Below the pieces are notes generated by a model. That model ran no database searches. It worked only from the letters and a program-made list of their open reading frames with translations, and was not told where the DNA came from. Both the position numbers and the translations under genes were made by a program. A DNA stretch of 64,000 nucleotides. It comes from Leclercia sp. S52 (GTDB lineage Bacteria > Pseudomonadota > Gammaproteobacteria > Enterobacterales > Enterobacteriaceae). The stretch is from assembly GCF_039727615.1 (NCBI RefSeq), contig NZ_CP152474.1, positions 4,774,001 to 4,838,000 on the forward strand. Direction: 5' to 3'. Below, one piece after another: positions 11,225-25,681 of the stretch (positions are counted from its first letter, which is position 1; the number at the start of each line of letters is the position of its first letter).

Positions 11225-11297
11225 TTTGCCGGGTGGCGCTAGCGCTTACCCGGCCTACAGGACCGTAGGCCCGGCAAGCACAGCGCCGCCGGGCAAT
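11225..11297. repeat. BIME between ppc and yijO
   Basis: Facing REP units GCCGGGTGGCGC...TTACCCGGC and GGCCCGGCAAGC...GCCGCCGGGC around a CTACAGGACCGTAGG centre. It starts 6 bases after the ppc stop and ends about 18 bases before the next start codon. Confidence 0.8.
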
Positions 11298-11315
11298 ACC
11301 TCCGGAACGCCCACC

Positions 11316-12083
11316 ATGCAACACGATATCACCGCCATCCTCACTGACCTGATCAACGGCACGTCGCCCCTGCGTCAGGTGCGTTTTGCATCTCTGGTCG
11401 ACCCGATCCCCCACGCTTCTCCTCGTCTGGTCATTGTGCCTGAGGGCCAAACTCATGACGCGGTGTTCTCTTCAGCCGGGCATCTTCCTCTGCAACCCGC
11501 AACCTGTCTCAGCATCAGCTTCGGCAAACAGCAGCTGACTCTCCAGCTACAGCGTGACGCCACCGTTTTGCACCAGCAGCAGGTTGCCAGACGCGGGCCA
11601 AGAACGGGTGCCTTTCTGCTGCAAACGCTCATCGAGTTGCAGATGCAGCCGGATGAACAGGAGACGGCCAGGCTGGTGGTCTTAAGCCTGCTTAGCCACT
11701 GTCGCGATCTGCTGGGCAGCGATATCCACACCGCCTCCCGCAGCCGGGCGCTGTTTGAAGCCATTCGGACGTATATTGAAGAACACCATGCCTCAGCCCT
11801 GACCCGCGAGTCGGTGGCGCAGGCGTTTTACATTTCACCGAACTACCTTTCGCATCTTTTTCAAAAGACCGGCAGCGTGGGGTTCAATGAATACCTGACC
11901 CGAACCCGTCTCGAGCATGCCCGGCAGTTGCTCAAAGGCTACGATCTGAAAATCAAGGATATCGCCACGCACTGCGGCTTTACCGACAGCAACTACTTCT
12001 GCCGACTGTTTCGCAAGCACACCGAGCGCTCGCCTTCAGAATACCGCCGCCAGTATCACAGCCAGCTCACCGCCAAAAACTAG
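11316..12083 (+). CDS. yijO: AraC-family transcriptional regulator, YijO-like
   Basis: 255 residues from the ATG at 11316 (MQHDITAILTDL); in-frame codons upstream lie within the BIME and are not believable. The C-terminal third holds two helix-turn-helix units typical of AraC/XylS proteins: ESVAQAFYISPNYLSHLF near 170 and IKDIATHCGFTDSNYF near 220, with the usual FRKHTERSPSEYR after the second. The N-terminal domain is of the type that binds an unknown effector. E. coli YijO sits in the same neighbourhood, beside the frw genes missing here. No target is known to me; fsaB and gldA lie directly downstream and are possible targets by position only. Confidence 0.85.
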   Translation: MQHDITAILTDLINGTSPLRQVRFASLVDPIPHASPRLVIVPEGQTHDAVFSSAGHLPLQPATCLSISFGKQQLTLQLQRDATVLHQQQVARRGPRTGAFLLQTLIELQMQPDEQETARLVVLSLLSHCRDLLGSDIHTASRSRALFEAIRTYIEEHHASALTRESVAQAFYISPNYLSHLFQKTGSVGFNEYLTRTRLEHARQLLKGYDLKIKDIATHCGFTDSNYFCRLFRKHTERSPSEYRRQYHSQLTAKN

Positions 12084-12212
12084 CATTGTGATCCCCCCTC
12101 TCACTTCGCTAAGGACCTTACATTTGTCCAGTATTTGGCAAAATTGACCTCTATCTCCCCCCGTCCGGCCCGCCGTATCCTTAATTCAGACCTGAAGACT
12201 TAAGGAAAAATA

Positions 12213-12876
12213 ATGGAACTGTATCTTGATACCGCCAACGTCGCGGACGTTGAACGCCTTGCCCGCATTTTTCCCATTGCCGGCGTGACCACCAACCCGA
12301 GCATTATTGCCGCCAGCGGGGAATCCGTCTGGGATGTCCTCCCGCGGCTGCAGAAGATCGTGGGCCCACAAGGCACCCTGTTTGCCCAGACTATGAGCCG
12401 TGACGCCGACGGAATGGTTGCCGAAGCCAGACGCCTGAGCGCCGCTTTCCCCGGGCTCGTGGTCAAGATTCCGGTTACCGCAGAAGGCCTGGTCACCATC
12501 AAAATCCTTAAAAAAAGAGGGCATCACCACCCTCGGCACCGCGGTTTACAGCGCCGCACAGGGTTTGCTGGCCGCGCTGGCCGGTGCGAAGTACATCGCG
12601 CCCTACGTCAACCGCGTGGATGCCCAGGGCGGAGACGGGATCCGCACGGTGCAGGAGCTGCAAAGCCTGCTGGAGCTGCACGCGCCGGAGAGCATGGTGC
12701 TGGCCGCCAGCTTCAAAACCTCGCGCCAGGCGCTGGACTGCCTGCTCGCCGGATGTGAAGCCATCACCCTGCCCACCGATGTCGCGCAGCAAATGCTCAA
12801 TACCCCCGCGGTAGAGTCGGCCATCGACAAGTTCGAGCAGGACTGGAAAAACGCGTTTGGTAACCTCAGCCTCTAA
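12213..12876 (+). CDS. fsaB: Fructose-6-phosphate aldolase, FsaB-like (frameshifted as read)
   Basis: This small transaldolase-fold enzyme reversibly splits fructose 6-phosphate into dihydroxyacetone and glyceraldehyde 3-phosphate. The N-terminal half ([21 protein letters not shown]) includes the Schiff-base lysine in [10 protein letters not shown]. The C-terminal half ([19 protein letters not shown] to NLSL) is in another frame. They meet at seven A (12510-12516); with six, the reading is [12 protein letters not shown] and a 220-residue protein results, the family length. It is 12 bases upstream of gldA, a pairing known from E. coli: GldA can reduce dihydroxyacetone, the aldolase product. 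Confidence 0.9.
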
Positions 12877-12888
12877 GGGAGACACAGT

Positions 12889-13992
12889 ATGGACCGTATT
12901 ATTCAATCACCCGGTAAGTACATTCAGGGTGCCGATGTGCTCACCCGCCTCGGCGATTATCTCAAGCCGCTGGCGGCTCGCTGGCTGGTAGTAGGCGATA
13001 AATTTGTATTGGGTTTTGCTGAAGAGACGCTGCGTCAGAGCTTCAAACAGGCGGAACTCTGTGTCGAAATCGCGCCCTTTGGCGGGGAATGTTCACAGAA
13101 TGAGATCGACCGTCTGCGTGAGCTGGCCAAAGGTGCCGATTGCCAGGCCATTCTCGGCATCGGCGGCGGTAAGACGCTGGATACCGCCAAAGCGCTGGCG
13201 CACTTTATGGACGTCCCGGTCGCTATCGCCCCGACCATTGCCTCTACCGATGCGCCCTGCAGCGCACTTTCCGTTATCTATACCGACAGCGGCGAGTTCG
13301 ATCGCTATCTGATGCTGCCGCACAACCCAAACATGGTGATTGTGGATACCCAGGTGGTGGCACGGGCTCCGGCGCGTCTGCTGGCTGCCGGGATTGGCGA
13401 CGCGCTGGCGACCTGGTTTGAAGCCCGGGCCTGCTCCCGCAGCGGCGCCACCACTATGGCGGGCGGCAAGTGCACGCAGGCCGCGCTGGCGCTGGCCGAG
13501 CTGTGCTACAACACGCTGGTGGAAGAGGGTGAAAAAGCGATGCTGGCTGCGGAGCAGCACGTGGTGACCCCGGCCCTTGAGCGGGTGATTGAAGCCAACA
13601 CCTATCTCAGCGGCGTCGGGTTTGAAAGCGGTGGCCTGGCAGCGGCACATGCGATCCATAACGGCCTGACCGCCATCCCGGATGCCCATCATTACTACCA
13701 CGGCGAGAAAGTGGCCTTTGGCACCCTGACCCAGCTGGTGCTGGAGAATGCCCCGGTGGAAGAGATCGAAACCGTGGCGGCACTGTGCCACAGCGTGGGG
13801 CTACCTATCACCCTGGCGCAGCTGGATATCACCACCGATATCCCCGCCAAAATGCGCTTAGTGGCGGCCGCGTCGTGCGCGAAAGATGAAACCATTCATA
13901 ACATGCCGGGCGGTGCGACACCGGACCAGGTGTATGCCGCCCTGGTGGTTGCCGATCGGTACGGTCAGCGTTTTTTACAGGAATGGGAGTAG
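12889..13992 (+). CDS. gldA: Glycerol dehydrogenase
   Basis: This zinc-dependent, NAD-linked enzyme of the iron-containing alcohol dehydrogenase family interconverts glycerol and dihydroxyacetone. The 367 residues match E. coli GldA. The nucleotide-binding [14 protein letters not shown] lies near residue 95, and the metal histidines are seen in [22 protein letters not shown] around 254-271. It follows fsaB closely, suggesting one transcript. A BIME and a hairpin terminator follow. Confidence 0.96.
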   Translation: MDRIIQSPGKYIQGADVLTRLGDYLKPLAARWLVVGDKFVLGFAEETLRQSFKQAELCVEIAPFGGECSQNEIDRLRELAKGADCQAILGIGGGKTLDTAKALAHFMDVPVAIAPTIASTDAPCSALSVIYTDSGEFDRYLMLPHNPNMVIVDTQVVARAPARLLAAGIGDALATWFEARACSRSGATTMAGGKCTQAALALAELCYNTLVEEGEKAMLAAEQHVVTPALERVIEANTYLSGVGFESGGLAAAHAIHNGLTAIPDAHHYYHGEKVAFGTLTQLVLENAPVEEIETVAALCHSVGLPITLAQLDITTDIPAKMRLVAAASCAKDETIHNMPGGATPDQVYAALVVADRYGQRFLQEWE

Positions 13993-13996
13993 CCTT

Positions 13997-14069
13997 CATG
14001 CCCGGCGGCGCTGCGCTTGCACGGGCCTACAATCCGTAGGCCGGGTAAGGCGAAGCCGCCGCCGGGCAA
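13997..14069. repeat. BIME between gldA and katG
   Basis: GCCCGGCGGCGCTGCGCTT facing GGCCGGGTAAGGCGAAGCC, with CTACAATCCGTAGG in the middle; the outer arms GCCCGGCGGC and GCCGCCGGGC pair. It lies between convergent genes. Confidence 0.78.
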
Positions 14070-14070
14070 A

Positions 14071-14097
14071 AAAATCCCCGCCGAAGCGGGGATTTTC
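14071..14097. terminator. Bidirectional terminator for gldA and katG
   Basis: Stem AATCCCCGC/GCGGGGATT with loop CGAA. Read from katG it ends in a long T-run (the A7 at 14068-14074 on the + strand); read from gldA it ends in TTTTCT. Confidence 0.85.
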
Positions 14098-14101
14098 TGG
14101 T

Positions 14102-16294
<2,193 letters not shown>

Positions 16295-16328
16295 TTATCG
16301 TTAGGATATACACCACCGGGAACAAGAG

Positions 16329-16359
16329 ATAATTGAAACCATCCACAGATTTGATAGTT
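16329..16359 (-). promoter_or_regulatory. Probable OxyR site upstream of katG
   Basis: Read on the katG strand this begins AACTATCAAATCTGTGG and ends CAATTAT. The order of elements follows the E. coli katG OxyR region as I remember it. It lies 56-86 bases before the start codon, suitable for activation. Confidence 0.5.
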
Positions 16360-16386
16360 AATACCGTTGATATCTGCCTGAAATAT

Positions 16387-16413
16387 AAAAGCCCTCACAT
16401 TACTGAGGGCTTT
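16387..16413 (-). terminator. metF terminator
   Basis: Stem GCCCTCA/TGAGGGC with a six-base loop; on the metF strand it is followed by TTTTATATTT. It starts 5 bases beyond the metF stop codon. Confidence 0.8.
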
Positions 16414-16417
16414 GCCG

Positions 16418-17311
<894 letters not shown>

Positions 17312-17349
17312 TTACCTCATCAATCGCGTGTCGTTGTTTTGTTGTGTTC

Positions 17350-17381
17350 GAACTTCTATACGTTTAGACGTCCAGATGTAA
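17350..17381. promoter_or_regulatory. MetJ operator upstream of metF (four tandem met boxes)
   Basis: Consecutive 8-mers GAACTTCT, ATACGTTT, AGACGTCC and AGATGTAA match the met box consensus AGACGTCT to varying degrees, the third best. They are directly adjoining, as MetJ needs for cooperative binding. Confidence 0.75.
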
Positions 17382-17488
17382 AAATGACGGAAAAGCGGAC
17401 TGGCGTCAACTGAAAATATCATCATTGACGGTGAGGAATGCTCAGGGAAGATGAAAAAAGTTCATGAAAGGAGATCGAGCGGGTTGTT

Positions 17489-17562
17489 CACCCTCACCCC
17501 GGCCCTCTCCCTGAAGGGAGAGGGAGCACATCATCCCCTCTCCCACAGGGAGAGGGGGAAAA
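17489..17562. repeat. Hairpin repeat, CCCTCTCCC family, copy 2 (double)
   Basis: CACCCTCACCCCGGCCCTCTCCCTGAAGGGAGAGGG, then a second hairpin CCCCTCTCCCACAGGGAGAGGGG. It lies between metF and metL, just past the metL stop, and may act as the metL 3' end or as an mRNA stabiliser. Confidence 0.7.
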
Positions 17563-17570
17563 CACAGGGA

Positions 17571-20003
17571 TTACAGCAGCTGCGCCAGACGGTTGATATC
17601 TGACTGGATCGCTCCGGCGGTGACGTCGCGGCCCGCGCCCGGACCGCGGATCACCAGCGGGTTATCGCGGTACCAGCGGCTTTCGATGGCGAAGACGTTA
17701 TCGCACGGCAGCAGCGCTGCCAGCGGATGTTCCGGGCGTACGGCTTCAACCCCGACGCGCGCTTTGCCATTGGCATCGAAACGCGCCACGTAGCGCAGAA
17801 CCAGACCCATTTCACGGGCCGCCTCCAGGCGCTGCAGCATCTGCTCGTTCAGCGCATCGCCGTTCTCGAAGAAGTGATCGACAGACCCCTCTTCACAATC
17901 CGTCGGCACCAGGGACTCCACGCGCACCTGGTTCGGCTCGATGTCGTAGCCCGCTTCACGCGCCACAATCACCAGCTTACGCATTACGTCTTTACCGGAG
18001 AGGTCAACGCGTGGGTCGGGCTCGGTCAGCCCCTGCTGCCACGCCTGATCCACCAGGTCGGTGAAGGGTACGGTGCCATCAAACTGCAGGAACAGCCACG
18101 ACAGGGTGCCAGAGAAGATACCGCTGATAGCCAGAATGCTGTCGCCGCTTTCGATCAGATCGCGCACGGTGTGGTTAACCGGCAAACCGGCACCCACGGT
18201 GGCGTTGTACAGCCAGTGACGGCCCGTTTTTTCAAAGGCATCGTGGATCTGGCGATAGTTGCGGGTGTTACTCGCGCCCGCCAGTTTGTTGGCGCTGATA
18301 ACGTGGAAACCGTGGCTGGCGAAATCGAGATACTGATCGGCGAGCTGCTCGCTGGCGGTCACATCCAGCACCACCAGGTCATCGTACGGATGGGCGCGCA
18401 TCCACAGGAACAGCGACTCTTCATCCTGCTCAATGGCTTCGTCGTTAAAGAAGGCCAGCGCGCGGCTGGCGTCCAGCCCTTCATAGCTGAGCAGGCTGCG
18501 GCGGCTGTCCACCACGCCCGCCAGCACAAATTCAAAACCGGTACGCGCCGAAAGCGTGGTCTGTTCGCGGGCAAACAGCTCCAGCCAGCGGGAGCCGATG
18601 TTACCTTTCCCGAACAGCACCAGGCCGATACGTTTTTCAGCGCGGAACAGCGACTGGTGCAGGCCCTGGATGAGGCTCTCGGTGGGCCCGGTACGCATGA
18701 CCGCGACCAGGCTGATGCCCTCTTCCGACTGCCAGGTAAACTCTACCGGCTGGCCCTTCAGCTGCTGCCAGAAGCGGTGGCAGTGCAGCGGGTTACGGGT
18801 GACGCCCGCCCCCACCATCGCAATCAGCGCCAGGCCCTGACGCAGACGAAGCTCGCCCGGCAGACCCGCTTCGTCGAGGATTTTCAGCGCGCTGTCGGCC
18901 ACTTCTGCGGTGTAGCAGAACTGCAGCAGGTGACGGTCAGTGTGTACCCCCACGGCCAGCGGGCGGATGTGGGCCCGCTTCAGGATCAGGTCGATCTCTT
19001 TATGCGCCTGTTTGAAATCATGTCCGGCCGGAACGAGGAATTCGATCAGGCAGATATCGTCATGGCTGGTGACGATACGCGCCCCCGTGCCGGAGGCCAG
19101 CACGCGCTCGATACGGGTCGAGCCCTGATCCGGCGTGTAGCTGCAGCGCAGCTGCAGGTCGATATCGCTGCCGGAGACCGGCTGAAGCGTGCGCGCGTGC
19201 AGCACCGGGGCTGCCAGACGGGCCAGCTCGCTGGCTTCGTCGAGGCGCAGCAGCGGCAGCAGGCAGGCATCTTTCACCTTGCGCGGGTCAGCGCTATAGA
19301 CACCGGCCACGTCGCTCCAGATGGTGACGCGGGATACGCCCGCCAGGGCACCGATCTGCGTTGCAGAGTAGTCGGAACCGTTACGTCCCAGCAGCACGGT
19401 TTCACCCGCGTTGCTGCGGCTGATAAAGCCGGTCACGACAATACGTTTATTTGGATGCTGTACCAGCAGCTGCTGGAGCAGCGGATAGGAGAGGCCTTCA
19501 TCCACCTGCGGCTGAGCGCCGCGCTCGGCACGCAGGAAATCGCGCGCGTCCAGCCAGGCGGCGTCCAGGCCCTGCTGTTGCAGGACGGCCGCCATCAGAC
19601 GGGCAGACCACACTTCGCCGTGGCCCACCACTTCGGCATAGACTGTGTCGGTAACGCCGCTGTCGAGTAAACCGGCCAGCCGCTCCAGATCCTGGATAAA
19701 GGTGCTAATCAGGCCATCGGCCACGTCGGCAGGCAATAAACCGGCGATCAGTTCACTCTGGTAACGGCGTAACGCTTGTTGAACCTGATGCGCAGAGAGA
19801 CGATCGGTCTGGCTTAACTTAAGCCAGCTAATCAACTGGTTGGTGGTGCTGCCCGCCGCAGAGACAACCATCATGTCCCCCGGCATCGAATACTCTGCCA
19901 TGATCCCCGCGACCCGCAGGTAACATTTCACATCAGCAAGACTACTACCACCAAACTTGTGCAGCTGGCGACCCTTCGCCCCTGCCTGCGCTATCACACT
20001 CAT
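17571..20003 (-). CDS. metL: Bifunctional aspartokinase II / homoserine dehydrogenase II
   Basis: It phosphorylates aspartate and, through its second domain, reduces aspartate semialdehyde to homoserine for methionine synthesis. The 810 residues equal E. coli MetL. The kinase signature HKFGGSSLADV is near residue 16, and the dehydrogenase nucleotide-binding motif LFGKGNIGSRWLELF near 465. The start at 20003 lies two bases after the metB stop (20006-20008), so the metBL pair is translationally close. Expression is expected to follow the metB promoter and MetJ. Confidence 0.97.
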   Translation of the reverse strand: MSVIAQAGAKGRQLHKFGGSSLADVKCYLRVAGIMAEYSMPGDMMVVSAAGSTTNQLISWLKLSQTDRLSAHQVQQALRRYQSELIAGLLPADVADGLISTFIQDLERLAGLLDSGVTDTVYAEVVGHGEVWSARLMAAVLQQQGLDAAWLDARDFLRAERGAQPQVDEGLSYPLLQQLLVQHPNKRIVVTGFISRSNAGETVLLGRNGSDYSATQIGALAGVSRVTIWSDVAGVYSADPRKVKDACLLPLLRLDEASELARLAAPVLHARTLQPVSGSDIDLQLRCSYTPDQGSTRIERVLASGTGARIVTSHDDICLIEFLVPAGHDFKQAHKEIDLILKRAHIRPLAVGVHTDRHLLQFCYTAEVADSALKILDEAGLPGELRLRQGLALIAMVGAGVTRNPLHCHRFWQQLKGQPVEFTWQSEEGISLVAVMRTGPTESLIQGLHQSLFRAEKRIGLVLFGKGNIGSRWLELFAREQTTLSARTGFEFVLAGVVDSRRSLLSYEGLDASRALAFFNDEAIEQDEESLFLWMRAHPYDDLVVLDVTASEQLADQYLDFASHGFHVISANKLAGASNTRNYRQIHDAFEKTGRHWLYNATVGAGLPVNHTVRDLIESGDSILAISGIFSGTLSWLFLQFDGTVPFTDLVDQAWQQGLTEPDPRVDLSGKDVMRKLVIVAREAGYDIEPNQVRVESLVPTDCEEGSVDHFFENGDALNEQMLQRLEAAREMGLVLRYVARFDANGKARVGVEAVRPEHPLAALLPCDNVFAIESRWYRDNPLVIRGPGAGRDVTAGAIQSDINRLAQLL

Positions 20004-20005
20004 GA

Positions 20006-21167
20006 TTACCCCTTGGCTGCGACCCGGAAGCCATTTTCCAGATCGGCAATTAAATCTTCACAATCTTCAATACCGGTTGAGATACGCAGCAGCGTCTCAG
20101 AGATCCCGGCGGCGGCACGCGCTTCTGGCGCCATGCCTGCGTGCGTCATTGTTGCGGCGTGGGAGATTAAGCTTTCGACTCCCCCCTAACGATTCCGCCA
20201 GCGTAAACAGTGACAACCCGCTCAGGAAGCGACGCAGCGTCTGCTCATCGCCATCCAGCTCAAAACTTAACATCGCGCCAAAACCCTTTTGTTGACGCGC
20301 AGCAATCTCGTGTCCCTGATTTTCCGGCAGCGACGGGTGATAAAGCTTTTTCACCAGCGGCTGGGTCTTCAGGAAATCGACAATCGCCTGGGCGTTACGC
20401 TGCGCCACGTCCATACGCGGCGACAAGGTACGTAGCCCGCGCAGCAGCAGGTAGCTGTCAAACGCACTGCCGGTGACGCCGATATTATTCGCCCACCATG
20501 CCAGTTCGGTGACAAGCTCCGGATCTTTGGCAATCACCACCCCGGCCACGACGTCCGAGTGACCGTTCAGGTATTTGGTGCATGAATGCAATACCAGATC
20601 CGCACCCAGTGCCAGCGGGTTCTGCAAGGCCGGACTGAGGAAGGTATTATCCACTACACTTATCGCTCCCGCATCCCTCGAAAGCTGACAAATTTTCGCA
20701 ATATCCACCACGCGCAGCAGCGGGTTGCTTGGACTCTCGATTAAAACCAGCTTCGGTTTCTCTGCCAGCGCCTGTTTCAGCGCCTGCTCATCGCCCTGAT
20801 CGACGAACAGCACGCGATAGCAACCGCGCTTCGCCAGGCTGTCGAACAGACGGTAGCTGCCGCCGTAGCAGTCGTGCGGGGCCACCAGCAGATCGCCAGG
20901 TTTCAGGAACACGGTGGTCACCAGGTGGATAGCCGACATGCCGGTATTGGTCATCACCGCGCCTGCGCCGCCTTCCAGTTCCGCCAGCGCACGCTGGGTG
21001 ACATCACGCGTCGGGTTGCCACGGCGCGAATAGTCATGGGCGCGTGGTTCATTAAATCCGGTGAAGTTGTAGGTACTGGAGAGATGAATCGGCGGGACAA
21101 CGCAGCCGTACTGTTCGTCGTCATTCAATCCGCTACGCACTGCGATGGTGGCCTGTTTACGCGTCAT
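20006..21167 (-). CDS. metB: Cystathionine gamma-synthase (frameshifted as read)
   Basis: This PLP enzyme joins O-succinylhomoserine and cysteine to give cystathionine. The first 300 or so residues (MTRKQATIAVRSG onward) are normal and include the PLP lysine in SCTKYLNGHSD. At a C6 run on the + strand (20181-20186) the frame shifts after TLAESLGG. With five bases it reads LGGVESLISHAA and continues to a stop at 20006-20008, giving 386 residues as in E. coli. It is divergent from metJ, with met boxes between. The break is probably technical; if real, the strain would probably need methionine. Confidence 0.93.
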
Positions 21168-21228
21168 GGTGAAGGCTTCCTGGCTTAATGGATGAAAAGT
21201 CAGGCACCAGATTAAACATTGATTATAT

Positions 21229-21260
21229 GGACGTCAATACATCTGGACATCTAAACTTCT
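21229..21260. promoter_or_regulatory. MetJ operator between metB and metJ (tandem met boxes)
   Basis: Four adjoining 8-mers GGACGTCA, ATACATCT, GGACATCT and AAACTTCT resemble AGACGTCT. They lie in the 278-base divergent region, so MetJ probably represses metBL and its own gene. Confidence 0.75.
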
Positions 21261-21445
21261 TTGCGTATAGATTGAGCAATCCGCAAATAGCCGTTAAAAT
21301 TACATGCTTTAGCGCATAACCCAGAGGCAATATCCGTGTCACGGTGGCGTCTCTACGGTAAACTACGCAAGATTATGGCGCGAAACCCTGCGAACCGCTG
21401 CGGTGTCGGCCTCATATTAATGACAGAGAGGATTAAAGGTATCTC

Positions 21446-21763
21446 ATGGCTGAATGGAGCGGCGAATATATCAGCCCATACGCTGAGCACGGTAAGAAGA
21501 GTGAACAAGTAAAAAAAATTACGGTTTCCATTCCTCTGAAGGTGTTAAAGATCCTCACCGATGAACGCACGCGTCGTCAGGTGAATAACCTGCGTCACGC
21601 TACCAACAGCGAACTGCTGTGCGAAGCGTTCCTGCACGCGTTTACCGGTCAACCGTTGCCGAACGATGAAGACCTGCGCAAAGAGCGTAGTGACGAAATT
21701 CCGGAAGAGGCGAAGGTGATCATGCGTGAGCTGGGTATCGACCCGGATACGTGGGAATACTGA
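21446..21763 (+). CDS. metJ: Methionine repressor
   Basis: This ribbon-helix-helix repressor uses S-adenosylmethionine as corepressor and binds met boxes. The 105 residues equal E. coli MetJ. The DNA-contacting beta strand KKITVSIPL is near residues 22-30, followed by the helices ending in [17 protein letters not shown]. The C-terminus DTWEY is conserved. Its targets in this window are metF, metB-metL and itself. Confidence 0.98.
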   Translation: MAEWSGEYISPYAEHGKKSEQVKKITVSIPLKVLKILTDERTRRQVNNLRHATNSELLCEAFLHAFTGQPLPNDEDLRKERSDEIPEEAKVIMRELGIDPDTWEY

Positions 21764-21773
21764 TTTGCAGATA

Positions 21774-21802
21774 TAAAAAAAGCGCCTTTCGGCGCTTTTT
21801 TT
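21774..21802. terminator. Bidirectional terminator between metJ and rpmE
   Basis: A7, stem AGCGCC/GGCGCT with loop TTTC, T8. The symmetric A and T runs make it efficient in both directions between convergent genes. Confidence 0.9.
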
Positions 21803-21814
21803 TCGGGATGCATC

Positions 21815-22030
21815 TTACTTAGAAGAGCCCGGGATGCTGAAACGCTTGTTGAAGCGGTCAACACGGCCACCGGTTGCAACGTCACGCTGCTTACCAGTGT
21901 AGAACGGGTGGCACTGGCCGCACACGTCCAGGTTCAGATCGTGGCCCACGGTAGAGCGGATCTGGATAGAGTTACCGCAAGAGCAGTTTGCAGTAATCAT
22001 TTCGTATTTAGGATGGATATCTTTTTTCAT
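21815..22030 (-). CDS. rpmE: Ribosomal protein bL31, zinc-binding form
   Basis: A component of the 50S subunit at the inter-subunit bridge. It has 71 residues beginning MKKDIHPKY. Four zinc-ligand cysteines are at positions 16, 18, 37 and 40, which marks the zinc-containing paralogue rather than the zinc-free YkgM type. The C-terminus SIPGSSK is one residue longer than in E. coli. It is divergent from priA, with about 200 bases between in which I see no further gene. Confidence 0.97.
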   Translation of the reverse strand: MKKDIHPKYEMITANCSCGNSIQIRSTVGHDLNLDVCGQCHPFYTGKQRDVATGGRVDRFNKRFSIPGSSK

Positions 22031-22169
22031 GGGGAGAACCTCAGTTAAGGCCGCGTCGCTCTTCCAGCCCTAACGCCAGACACCACGCGATGTTGAATGT
22101 AAGTTCTTTGATGCAAAGTGCACCAAAGGCGGCGAATCATACAGAATTTAACCAGGGTATGCAAACTGA

Positions 22170-24428
<2,259 letters not shown>

Positions 24429-24562
24429 AAAATGGTGGGAGGCGGATCGAAAAATTCAACATGCCTCACACTTTTTATGAAAATTCTGTAACCGCTTCCA
24501 TTCGCAATCTGATAAAACTGACTCAGTCAGAAAAGCGGTGATACGCCGGCGAGGAGAAGAGG

Positions 24563-25588
24563 TTGAAGTCCAGGAAAGAGGTTGCCTCGGCGACCATGAA
24601 AGATGTTGCCCTGAAAGCAAAAGTCTCAACGGCAACGGTATCCCGAGCCTTAATGAATCCCGATAAAGTCTCTCAGACCACACGTAATCGTGTTGAGCAG
24701 GCTGCGCTGGAGGTCGGTTATCTGCCTCAGGCGATGGGACGTAACGTCAAACGTAACGAATCCCGCACCATCCTGGTCATTGTGCCCGACATCTGCGATC
24801 CCTTTTTCAGCGAAATCATCCGCGGCATCGAAGTGACCGCCGCGGCTCAGGGCTACCTGGTGCTGATTGGCGACTGCGCCCACCAGAATCAGCAGGAAAA
24901 AACCTTCATCGATCTGATTATTACCAAGCAGATCGACGGCATGCTGCTGCTCGGTTCACGCCTGCCCTTCGATGCCAGCATTGAAGAGCAGCGCAACCTG
25001 CCGCCGATGGTGATGGCCAACGAGTTCGCTCCTGAGCTGGAACTGCCTACCGTTCACATCGATAACCTCACCGCTGCCTTCAACGCCGTGAACTATCTGC
25101 AGGAGCTGGGCCATAAACGCATCGGCTGTATCGCCGGGCCGGAAGAGATGCCGCTGTGTCATTATCGCCTGCAGGGTTACGTTCAGGCGCTGCGCCGCAC
25201 CGGGGCGACGGTGGATCCGCACTACATTGCCCGGGGCGATTTTACCTACGCCGCAGGCGGGCTGGCGCTGGAAAAACTGCTCTCGCTGCCACAGCCGCCG
25301 ACCGCGGTGTTCTGCCACAGCGACGTGATGGCGCTGGGCGCGCTCTCGTATGCCAAGCGCCGCGGCCTGAACGTGCCGAAAGATCTCTCCATCATTGGCT
25401 TCGATAACATTTCCCTGTCTGAGTTTTGCGATCCGCCGCTCACGACCGTGGCGCAGCCCCGCTATGACATTGGCCGGGAAGCGATGCTGTTATTGCTGGA
25501 TCAACTGAACGGCCAGACGGTCAGCAGCGGCTCCCGTTTACTGGACTGTGAATTGATTGTTCGCGGTTCAACCCAGGCGCTAACGTAA
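24563..25588 (+). CDS. cytR: CytR, LacI-family repressor of nucleoside genes
   Basis: CytR acts with CRP at nucleoside uptake and catabolism promoters and responds to cytidine. The LacI-type helix-turn-helix TMKDVALKAKVSTATVSRALM is near residues 11-31, followed by the hinge and a periplasmic-binding-protein-like ligand domain. I take the TTG at 24563 (residues KSRKEVASATMKDV) as start: it gives 341 residues, the E. coli length, and lies after the purine-rich GAGGAGAAGAGG. The next ATG (24596) would remove residues before the helix-turn-helix. It is followed by ftsN, as in E. coli. Confidence 0.93.
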   Translation: MKSRKEVASATMKDVALKAKVSTATVSRALMNPDKVSQTTRNRVEQAALEVGYLPQAMGRNVKRNESRTILVIVPDICDPFFSEIIRGIEVTAAAQGYLVLIGDCAHQNQQEKTFIDLIITKQIDGMLLLGSRLPFDASIEEQRNLPPMVMANEFAPELELPTVHIDNLTAAFNAVNYLQELGHKRIGCIAGPEEMPLCHYRLQGYVQALRRTGATVDPHYIARGDFTYAAGGLALEKLLSLPQPPTAVFCHSDVMALGALSYAKRRGLNVPKDLSIIGFDNISLSEFCDPPLTTVAQPRYDIGREAMLLLLDQLNGQTVSSGSRLLDCELIVRGSTQALT

Positions 25589-25681
25589 AGCCGCCGCCTT
25601 TCAGACTTCCTCATCTGGTCAAAGGCCCGTCGCTTAAGTAACATGACGGGCTGACAAACGAAAAAATACAGCGAAACGATA

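Noticed and set aside
17727..19670. Open frame of about 650 codons on the + strand over metL
   Set aside because: Antisense shadow of metL with the same compositional signs; no start context or similarity.
24429..24562. CRP/CytR site upstream of cytR
   Set aside because: The AT-rich stretch TGCCTCACACTTTTTATG has only one good half-site. It is too weak to report as an operator.
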